Positions 58,037 through 64,000 of a stretch of 64,000 bases of DNA are shown piece after piece. This stretch comes from Piscinibacter sp. XHJ-5 (lineage in GTDB: Bacteria > Pseudomonadota > Gammaproteobacteria > Burkholderiales > Burkholderiaceae_C): assembly GCF_029855045.1 (NCBI RefSeq), contig NZ_CP123228.1, positions 5,084,001 through 5,148,000 of the forward strand, written 5' to 3'. The notes under the pieces were generated by a model. The model was not told where the DNA came from, made no database searches, and saw only the letters and a list, made by a program, of their open reading frames with translations. Positions within the stretch are counted from its first letter, which is position 1; each line of letters opens with the position of its first letter. Both the position numbers and the translations under genes were made by a program.

Positions 58037-59695
58037 CTAGTGGGGCGGTGCAATCAGGTGCTCGACCCGTGGCCGCTCGGTGCCACGGTGAAAACGCACT
58101 ACCAATGCCTGCAAGTCGGCATCGGCCATCGAGACACGCCGGTGCTGCCGCTGGTGTTCAAGCCACGAGGCCACCAGGAAATGCTCCAGGAAGCGTCCCG
58201 GGCGGTCCGTGTCCTCGTAGATGCCCCACAGGAATGCGCCGTCGCGAAGCCGCTCGGATTTGAACTCGCGCACGGCCGCGAGAAACGCCTCGATGTCGCC
58301 AGGCGAAACCAGGTACTCGACGGTGATGAGCACGGGCCCGCGGTCCGCTTCAAGACTGGTCAGCATGGCCGGTGCGACGGTCGGATCGGGCCAGTGCATC
58401 GAGGGCGTCAGGTCCGCCTCTCCAGCAGGCAAGGGCTTCAAGAAGCCGAGAACCAGGCTCAGCATGCCGGTCAAGGTCGCCATCGAGAGCGACACCGCCA
58501 CGCTCGCGGCGTCCGCCACGGCACCCCAAAGCAGACTGCCGATCGACATCGCGCCGTAGAACACGGTCAGGTAGACGGCAAGGCCGCGGCCGCGAACCCA
58601 GTCGGGCAGTGCTGTCTGTGCCGACACATTGACGGTCGTCAGCACCGCGATCCAGGCGGCGCCTGCGAGCGCCATCGCGACAGCAGCGATCAAGGGGTTC
58701 TTGACGAAGGCCAGCGTGAGCAGGACACCTGCCGCGGCCGCCATGCCGAGACGCATGACGCCCTCGCTGCCTATCTTGCTTCGCAGCTTCGGCAGCGCCA
58801 CAGCGCCAACGACCGCGCCTGCGCCCACGCAGGCCAGCAACACGCCGTAGTAGCCGGGGCCTCCGCCGAGTTGCCGGCGCGCGATCACCGGAAGGAGCGC
58901 CCAAAGCGCGCTGGCATAGATGAAGAAGGAAGCCGCTCGCAGCAAAGTGCGTTGCAGCGGCACCGAATGCAACGCGTATCGAATCCCTGCACGCATGGCC
59001 GGCAGCAAGCTCTCCGGTGGACCGCTGGAAGCGCGTGCCGATGCGCCCTTCCACCACCAGAACGCACCGAACAAAACGGCGTAGCTCAACGCATCGAGAA
59101 AGAAGGTGATGGCGACGCCCGATACCGCGATCAGCACACCCGCAATCGCCGGCCCGGTCGCTCGTGCGACGTTGAACCCGAGGCCGTTCAGCGCCACGGC
59201 GGTGCGCAGTTGAGCCCTCGGCACCAGCAGCGGCGTCAAGGACTGCTGCATCGGCTGCACCAGGGCAGCGAAGACGCCTGCCAGCAGCAACGAACCCACG
59301 AGCAGAACCGGCGTCATTCCTCCGCTTGCGGCGACCACGCCCATGAAGCAGGCGACAGCAGCCAGCAACGCGTTGAGCCAAAGCAGCGATCTTCGCCGGT
59401 CGACGATATCGGCCAACGCTCCTGCAGGCAAGGACAGAAGAAAGATCGGCAGCGACGTTGCCACCTGCACCAGCGCAACGTAGGTCACGGATGGAGAAAG
59501 CGACGTCATCAGCCACCCTGCGCCGACGTCGCGCATCCAGGTGCCCATCGCGCCCGTGAGGCTTGCCGTCCACACAACGGCAAACGTTCGGGTGCGCAGG
59601 GGCGCCCATGGCGACCGAGTCTCCACAGCATCAGGATTTGCGGCAGCCTTCATCAGCGTCGTCGATACCCAGCCGGCGGAGCCTGCCTGAGGCAT
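58037..59695 (-). CDS. MFS exporter (MFS_3/EntS-like) with a C-terminal ferredoxin-like domain
   Basis: A 552-residue major facilitator protein of the MFS_3 group related to the enterobactin exporter EntS. Twelve helices span about residues 35-420; conserved segments are FAVVWTASLTGAMGTWMRDV, LPAGALADIVDRRRSLLWLN and GRGLAVYLTVFYGAMSIGSL. About 115 residues follow the last helix (PVLITVEYLVSPGDIEAFLA; AFLWGIYEDTDRPGRFLEHF), resembling an ABM-type ferredoxin-like domain. This tail is typical of a subgroup of these exporters in proteobacteria. It is divergent from a LysR gene, its probable regulator. The start at 59695 is preferred to 59653 because of a nearby GGA. Confidence 0.88.
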   Translation of the reverse strand: MPQAGSAGWVSTTLMKAAANPDAVETRSPWAPLRTRTFAVVWTASLTGAMGTWMRDVGAGWLMTSLSPSVTYVALVQVATSLPIFLLSLPAGALADIVDRRRSLLWLNALLAAVACFMGVVAASGGMTPVLLVGSLLLAGVFAALVQPMQQSLTPLLVPRAQLRTAVALNGLGFNVARATGPAIAGVLIAVSGVAITFFLDALSYAVLFGAFWWWKGASARASSGPPESLLPAMRAGIRYALHSVPLQRTLLRAASFFIYASALWALLPVIARRQLGGGPGYYGVLLACVGAGAVVGAVALPKLRSKIGSEGVMRLGMAAAAGVLLTLAFVKNPLIAAVAMALAGAAWIAVLTTVNVSAQTALPDWVRGRGLAVYLTVFYGAMSIGSLLWGAVADAASVAVSLSMATLTGMLSLVLGFLKPLPAGEADLTPSMHWPDPTVAPAMLTSLEADRGPVLITVEYLVSPGDIEAFLAAVREFKSERLRDGAFLWGIYEDTDRPGRFLEHFLVASWLEHQRQHRRVSMADADLQALVVRFHRGTERPRVEHLIAPPH

Positions 59696-59913
59696 GCGTT
59701 CCGGATGGCTCTCGTTCGGCCAGGAAAAGTCCCCGCCATATGGCCGATGCGAGATCGCAGATTTCCCTAGAGTTCTTCGCATCGATGAGCCGGAGTGCGC
59801 GCGTCGACAGAGCTCTCCCGTATGGCGGAGTGCGCCGGGTGCACGAAAGGGAGTCCCATCCGATCCGGCGCGATCCCAGAATGACTCTTGCAGACGCAAG
59901 CATGGAGAGTCAC

Positions 59914-60945
59914 ATGGATCGCCTGAAAGCCCTCGAGGTGTTCAAGTCGATCGTCGAGCACGGCAGCTTCGTCAAGGGGGCGGAGGCGCTTGGCATCTCA
60001 CGCTCGGTCGCGACGCGCGCGGTGCAGGACCTGGAGGCGCACCTGCGGGTCAGACTGTTGCAGCGCACGACGCGTCGCATTGCGCTGACGGTCGTGGGTC
60101 ACAACGTTCTCGAGCAAGCATGTGGACTCATCGACCAATTCCGCGCGATGGAGGCGATGAGCAGCCTGAGCGGGACGGAGGTGGCGGGCTCCGTCCGACT
60201 CGTGGCGCCGGCGTCCTATGGCCGTCAGATGCTGGGCCCGGCGCTTGCGGACTTCCGATCCACCTACCCCGGGGTCTCGGTGGACCTGCGCCTGGTCGAC
60301 GACTGCGTCGACGTGATCGACGATGAAGCCGATCTGTCCATCTGTGTAGGGCGCGGACTGCGACTGTCCTTGATCGCGCGCAAGATCGGTGTCGCGCGCC
60401 TCGGGTTGTATGCATCGTCGTCCTACCTCGTGAGGAACGGTGCGCCAGAGCATCCTTTCGATTTGCAGCGCCATGACTGCCTGACCTGTCACGGCATCCC
60501 CCACTGGCAGTTCAAGCACCGCCACACGCAGGAAACACATGCAGCGTCACCCCGCGGAGTGCTCAATTCGAACAGCGTCGACACCTTGATCGCCGCAGCC
60601 ATCCACGGTGCCGGCATCGTCCTGCTGCCCTGCTTCCTCGCTGATCGCTTCGTGGATGCCGGCGAATTGCAGTCCATCCTCGAGGGCTGGCAGGCAGCAT
60701 CGCTCGACGTCCATCTCGCCTACAGCTCCCGGCAGCACCAGCCGCTGCGAGTGCGCAAGCTCATCGACCACTTGTCCGACGCCATATCGTCGTTGGACGA
60801 TGCTGCGTCATCACTCAGCGATCCGCACCGCAGCAAGGCTGCGATCCGCTTGTCGCACTCCGGCTCGGTCGCGGGGCTAGGCGTTGGACGCGGCGAACGC
60901 ATCAGCCCTCGCTCGAGCGACGGTGCTCGTCAGGGATCGGGCTGA
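59914..60945 (+). CDS. LysR-family transcriptional regulator, divergent from the MFS exporter
   Basis: A 343-residue LysR protein: helix-turn-helix (LEVFKSIVEHGSFVKGAEAL, GISRSVATRAVQDLEAHLRV) and an effector domain with GSVRLVAPASYGRQMLGPAL and IVLLPCFLADRFVDAGELQS, the CrgA/AaeR-like group. Those proteins usually end about 40 residues earlier; the tail after RVRKLIDHLSDAISS is low in structure and may be read past a lost stop. The start at 59914 follows GGAGAG. It is divergent from the MFS gene by 218 bases. Confidence 0.9.
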   Translation: MDRLKALEVFKSIVEHGSFVKGAEALGISRSVATRAVQDLEAHLRVRLLQRTTRRIALTVVGHNVLEQACGLIDQFRAMEAMSSLSGTEVAGSVRLVAPASYGRQMLGPALADFRSTYPGVSVDLRLVDDCVDVIDDEADLSICVGRGLRLSLIARKIGVARLGLYASSSYLVRNGAPEHPFDLQRHDCLTCHGIPHWQFKHRHTQETHAASPRGVLNSNSVDTLIAAAIHGAGIVLLPCFLADRFVDAGELQSILEGWQAASLDVHLAYSSRQHQPLRVRKLIDHLSDAISSLDDAASSLSDPHRSKAAIRLSHSGSVAGLGVGRGERISPRSSDGARQGSG

Positions 60946-61120
60946 CGACGGGTCGGCCCAACTCATGACCGACGACGACACGTGCAAACAGATAGTCGTT
61001 CCGTCCCCGCTCGCTCAAGCGGTTCATGTCCACGGCCCCGGACTCGTCGCAAGGGAAGACGTAGCCCCGCCCCTGAACGGACAACGAGGCGTAGCGAAGC
61101 TCATAGCTCCCTGCGTCCAT
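60902..61120 (-). CDS. Small conserved hypothetical protein
   Basis: A 72-residue protein reading MDAGSYELRYASLSVQGRGY, then VFPCDESGAVDMNRLSERGR and NDYLFARVVVGHELGRPVV. Proteins with this pattern (YELRY.SL...GR...FPCD..G.VD...LSERAR.NYL.AR..VG.E) are frequent and unnamed in Burkholderiales. Composition and codon use are normal. It is convergent with the LysR gene, whose 3' end it overlaps by 44 bases. The function is unknown. Confidence 0.7.
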   Translation of the reverse strand: MDAGSYELRYASLSVQGRGYVFPCDESGAVDMNRLSERGRNDYLFARVVVGHELGRPVVSPIPDEHRRSSEG

Positions 61121-61375
61121 CGCCTTCTCCTTCGCATCGGGCCGCCACGCAGCCCTCCAACCAACAGTAGGCGTCTGCGTTGCCGCATGCGTCGGGCAGT
61201 CGTTTCATGACACGCTGGCCCGGCTGGTGGACCTGGGCGGCGCTCAGTCGCCGCGTGGAAGCGTCTCCCCTCGGAGGCATTCCGAAGCGACCCTTGCGAG
61301 TCTTCGACGGTCGGGTAGCCACCGAAAGAATGGTCCGGCCTGCGCAACTTCCGCCAGGCGTGGCCCCTTGGAGGA

Positions 61376-61915
61376 ATGGACATGCTCAACCTGACCTCGC
61401 TCGGTGTGGTTCACACCGCCTTCAGCCTCGTCGCCGTGCTCGCCGGCCTGTACGCAATGGTCCGGTACAGGCAGATCCTTCCGGCCACGACGTCGGGACG
61501 CGTCTATGTGATCACCACAGTGATCACGTGCCTCACGGGCTTCGGAATCTTCCAGCACGGCGGGTTCGGGCCGCCCCACGTTCTCGGCGTCCTTGCGCTG
61601 ATCGCGCTGATCGTGGGCGCCGCAGCCGGCACGCGACTGGTCGGCCGGGCATCGCGTCTTGTCCAGACCATCGCCTACTCCACCAGCTTCTTCTTCCACT
61701 GGGTCCCCGGCATCATCGAGACGACCACGCGGCTTCCGGCTGGCGCGCCGATCTTTGCCAGCCAGGAAGCGACCGGGCTGCAAGTCGTGCTCGGTGTGGT
61801 GTTCGCGTTGTTCGTGGGGGGCGTGACGCTGCAGGTGCGTTCCCTGCGGCGCGAGCAGGTACCGATTTCGCCATACGGACGATCCGACTCCAGCAAGCTC
61901 GCGGCGCCGCGCTGA
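61376..61915 (+). CDS. Four-helix membrane protein (DUF2306-like)
   Basis: A 179-residue integral membrane protein with four helices (FSLVAVLAGLYAMVRY; VYVITTVITCLTGFGIFQHG; ALIALIVGAAAGTRLVG; LQVVLGVVFALFVGGVTLQV). Histidines in LGVVHTAFSL, FQHGGFGPPH and FFFHWVPG are spaced as in DUF2306-like or heme-binding membrane proteins. The start at 61376 is followed by an alternative ATG two codons later. It is convergent with the SDR gene, 20 bases apart. The function is unknown. Confidence 0.8.
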   Translation: MDMLNLTSLGVVHTAFSLVAVLAGLYAMVRYRQILPATTSGRVYVITTVITCLTGFGIFQHGGFGPPHVLGVLALIALIVGAAAGTRLVGRASRLVQTIAYSTSFFFHWVPGIIETTTRLPAGAPIFASQEATGLQVVLGVVFALFVGGVTLQVRSLRREQVPISPYGRSDSSKLAAPR

Positions 61916-61935
61916 TCGCTCGGCGGCGGCTCCGC

Positions 61936-62700
61936 TCAGGTGCGCGTGACGGACGCGCCCCCGTCGATCAGGGAGGCCGTCCCGGAGACGAACGACGAGT
62001 CGTCCGAGGCGAGGTAGAGCACCGAGCGAGCCACCTCCTCCGGCGCCGCGACGCGCTTCAGCGCATGCAGGTTCGTGACGAAGGCCTGTGCCTCGGCCGT
62101 GTCGTTCACCCCGCGGTACATCGGCGTGTCGACCGCGCCGGGAAGAATCGTGTTGACACGGATGCCTTGTGGGCCGTATTCGGCGGCGAGCGCCTGCATC
62201 AATCCGATGAGGCCGGCCTTGCTGGCGGCATAGGCCGCGACGCCCGGGAAGGCGAAGCTGTACCCCACGAAAGTTCCGGTGAAGATGATCGATCCGCTGC
62301 GTTGCTTCAGCATCTGCGGAAGCTGATGCTTGACGCCGAGGAACACGCTGGTGAGATTGCTGACGAGCGCTTCGGACCAGCCTGCCTCCGAGATGTCCGT
62401 CGTTGGCCCCGACTCTCCGATGGTTCCTGCGTTGTTGAATGCGATGTCGAGGCGGCCGAAGCGGGACACGGCCAGCGCTGCGAGCGCCTGTGCGAACGGC
62501 TCGGACCGCACGTCGCCGGCGAGCGCAGCGGCCTCGCCGTCTTCCGCTTCGATCTCGCCGACCAGCCGGTCGAGCTCGGCACTCCGGCGCGCGGCGACCA
62601 CGACCTTGGCACCCTCGGCGGCGAAGAGCTTGGCGGTGGCGCGGCCGATGCCCGAGCTGGCACCCGTCACGATGGCCACTTTTCCTGTCAGACGCTTCAT
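61936..62700 (-). CDS. Short-chain dehydrogenase/reductase
   Basis: A 254-residue classical SDR: VAIVTGASSGIGRATAKLFA, FNNAG, catalytic serine in SGSIIFTGTFVGYS and Y-x-x-x-K in AAYAASKAGLIGL, then IRVNTILPGAVDTPM and a DGG C-terminus. The loop VVVAARRSAE favours NADP(H). The gene follows the LuxR-type response regulator gene by 22 bases on the same strand, so the two may be co-transcribed. The substrate is not readable. Confidence 0.92.
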   Translation of the reverse strand: MKRLTGKVAIVTGASSGIGRATAKLFAAEGAKVVVAARRSAELDRLVGEIEAEDGEAAALAGDVRSEPFAQALAALAVSRFGRLDIAFNNAGTIGESGPTTDISEAGWSEALVSNLTSVFLGVKHQLPQMLKQRSGSIIFTGTFVGYSFAFPGVAAYAASKAGLIGLMQALAAEYGPQGIRVNTILPGAVDTPMYRGVNDTAEAQAFVTNLHALKRVAAPEEVARSVLYLASDDSSFVSGTASLIDGGASVTRT

Positions 62701-62722
62701 GGCTGCTCCTTGAAAGTTGGGA

Positions 62723-63439
62723 TCAGGACATCGCCTCGAGCACGGGCTCGTCCGCCGTGCGCCTCGTTTCCCGGGACCCGGACGCGAAACTGCTCGGCGG
62801 GTCCTCCGGAGTCGCCAGCAGGCCACGCCGTTCCGCCACGGCCGCCACCTGGGTTCGGCTGCTCGCCTCGAGCTTCTGGAAGATCGCCTTGAGATGCGTC
62901 TTGACCGTGCCGATCGCGATATCGAGGCGCTTGGCGATCGTCTTGTTGCCGTACCCCTCGACGACCAGGCGCAGCACGTCTGTCTCGCGAGCCGTCAACA
63001 ACTCGCAAGCCACGCTGTCGGCCAAGCGACGCGCCGCAACTGCGCCGACGTAGCGCACCCCGCGGTGAAGGGTTCGCACCGCATCGACGAGATCGTCGAC
63101 GCCGCAGCCGAGAATGAGGTAGCCGCGGACACCATGCTCGAGCGCGTAGCGGATCTCGCGCTCGCTGTCGCGGTGCGTCACCACCAGCACGTTGAGGCTC
63201 GGTGCGTGCGGTACGGACTGGCGGGCGCGGGCGCTCGCGATCAGTGCAAGGCCGTTTTCGTAGTCGGCCACGACCACATCCGGGCGGCCGTCGCCGGGCC
63301 GCAGCGGGGTATCGCAGGCACATGGCCCTGGGCTCACGAGGTCGACATCCGGCTGTTCACGCAAAGTCGCTGACAGCCCGTTCGACACCAGCGCATCGCG
63401 GTACAGCACGAGAACCCTGATCGCTTCGACGGGAACCAT
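62723..63439 (-). CDS. LuxR/NarL-type response regulator with degenerate receiver
   Basis: A 238-residue protein. The receiver domain (IRVLVLYRDALVSNGLSATL) keeps an aspartate in VVVADYENG, but the usual acidic pair after the first strand is changed to YRD, so phosphorylation is uncertain. The C-terminal LuxR helix-turn-helix (LLTARETDVLRLVVEGYGNK, TIAKRLDIAIGTVKTHLKAI, FQKLEASSRTQ) is intact. The start MVPVE at 63439 is chosen because of GGAGG seven bases upstream; a start at 63460 would add seven residues. No sensor kinase gene is next to it. Confidence 0.88.
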   Translation of the reverse strand: MVPVEAIRVLVLYRDALVSNGLSATLREQPDVDLVSPGPCACDTPLRPGDGRPDVVVADYENGLALIASARARQSVPHAPSLNVLVVTHRDSEREIRYALEHGVRGYLILGCGVDDLVDAVRTLHRGVRYVGAVAARRLADSVACELLTARETDVLRLVVEGYGNKTIAKRLDIAIGTVKTHLKAIFQKLEASSRTQVAAVAERRGLLATPEDPPSSFASGSRETRRTADEPVLEAMS

Positions 63440-63540
63440 GGCAGACCTCCGCTTTGCCACGGACCTCGATGCGGGTCCGCGCTGAAGGCAATCTTGGTTC
63501 GCTCAGCGTCGATGCGCGAGTAAATCGATGTGAATCCGCG

Positions 63541-64000
63541 TCAAGCGGTACGCAGCGTCTCGAGCAACGCCGCCGCGGCGCGCAAGTCGGCGGTCGTGAA
63601 CCCTTCGGTGAAACGGGCCACCACCGGCTCGAGCGCGGCCAGCGACTCGGAACCGCGCCCGAGATCGCGCCACAGTGCGGCCAGGCTCGTCACCGCGCGC
63701 AGCTCCCATGCGAGCGCCCCCTGCTGGCGTGCCATGGCCCGTGCGCGCTGGAAGAGGCTCTCCGCCGCGACGCTGGCGCCCGACGAACGACCGCGTAGGA
63801 TCATTTCGCCACGCGCACGCAGGATCTCGGGCGCGCACCAGCCGCCACCGCCGTTCCCCGCACGGGTTGCCGCGTCGCGAGTGACGAAGGCCGCATGCGC
63901 GCTGATCAAATGATCGAGCTGCAGCGTATTCGCCGCCTCTTCGGCGATGACCTCCCGCCGACGCGATTCGAGAGGCTGCGCTTGCGCCTCGAGCACGCGG
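63541..64000 (-). CDS. C-terminal part of a large TPR-containing transcriptional regulator (partial)
   Basis: About 153 residues that run off the right edge at their N-terminal side. The sequence ILRARGEMILRGRSSGASVA, then ESLFQRARAMARQQGALAWE and LRAVTSLAALWRDLGRGSES, ending VVARFTEGFTTADLRAAAAL, is the classic C-terminus of AAA/TPR regulators with a winged-helix or adenylate-cyclase N-terminus (pattern RL.GE.LL......AE..F..AL..AR.Q.A.SWELRAA.SLARL........A...L.PVY..FTEGF.T.DL..A..LL). It is on the same strand upstream of the response regulator gene. Confidence 0.8.
   Translation of the reverse strand, partial: RVLEAQAQPLESRRREVIAEEAANTLQLDHLISAHAAFVTRDAATRAGNGGGGWCAPEILRARGEMILRGRSSGASVAAESLFQRARAMARQQGALAWELRAVTSLAALWRDLGRGSESLAALEPVVARFTEGFTTADLRAAAALLETLRTA

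Overview
The window is high-G+C, densely coded bacterial DNA. Its gene content points to a betaproteobacterium of the order Burkholderiales (Comamonadaceae or Rubrivivax/Rhizobacter-like): tandem Bug-type tripartite-tricarboxylate binding proteins, many LysR regulators, a uronate TRAP system, and NitT/TauT-type ABC importers. This placement is inference from gene families, not a phylogenetic result. No rRNA, tRNA or CRISPR array was seen.

Layout. 1-850: broken remnants (ornithine cyclodeaminase tail, LysR fragment). 848-2311: a zinc-ribbon membrane protein and an ankyrin-repeat protein. 2482-6262 (minus): uronate dehydrogenase with a complete DctPQM TRAP transporter, preceded by a GntR/FadR-type palindrome. 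6735-14900 (minus): a catabolic operon (amidohydrolase, two Bug binding proteins, CaiB-type CoA-transferase, citrate-synthase/citryl-CoA-lyase-like protein, acetolactate-synthase-like ThDP enzyme, aldehyde dehydrogenase), divergent from a LysR regulator with a perfect inverted repeat between them. 15870-21280: an orphan sugar-binding protein, an IS630 remnant, other broken fragments, a large BNR/YCF48-like lipoprotein, and an ArgE homologue that has lost its catalytic core segment.

21281-46790 is a sulfur-centred island and the most interesting part. It holds a TauD-like dioxygenase with an SsuABC/TauABC-type importer; a MetNIQ-type importer; a vanadium-haloperoxidase-like protein; a nine-gene tightly coupled minus-strand operon (GntR regulator, AprA-like flavoprotein, AprB-like ferredoxin, ABC importer whose binding protein carries a NosL-like C-terminal domain, HEAT-repeat protein, DUF971 protein, two-domain rhodanese); a desaturase/PhnD-like pair; and then a family 2A encapsulin locus (rhodanese, serine acetyltransferase, XRE regulator, encapsulin shell, cysteine desulfurase with a long disordered cargo-loading N-terminus). 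A second taurine system (tauABCD) closes it. Together these suggest uptake of organosulfur compounds, sulfur release and redox handling, O-acetylserine supply, and encapsulated sulfur storage. The link between the modules is inference from proximity.

46800-64000: a LysR/SDR divergent pair, a monooxygenase-like protein, an ECF sigma factor divergent from a large Ser/Thr kinase with TPR-like repeats and followed by several exported proteins including a trypsin-like protease, then broken fragments (sigma-54 activator, SDR), an MFS exporter with divergent LysR, small proteins, an SDR, a LuxR-type response regulator, and the 3' part of a large TPR regulator that runs off the window. Many degraded fragments at gene borders show that this region has been repeatedly rearranged.
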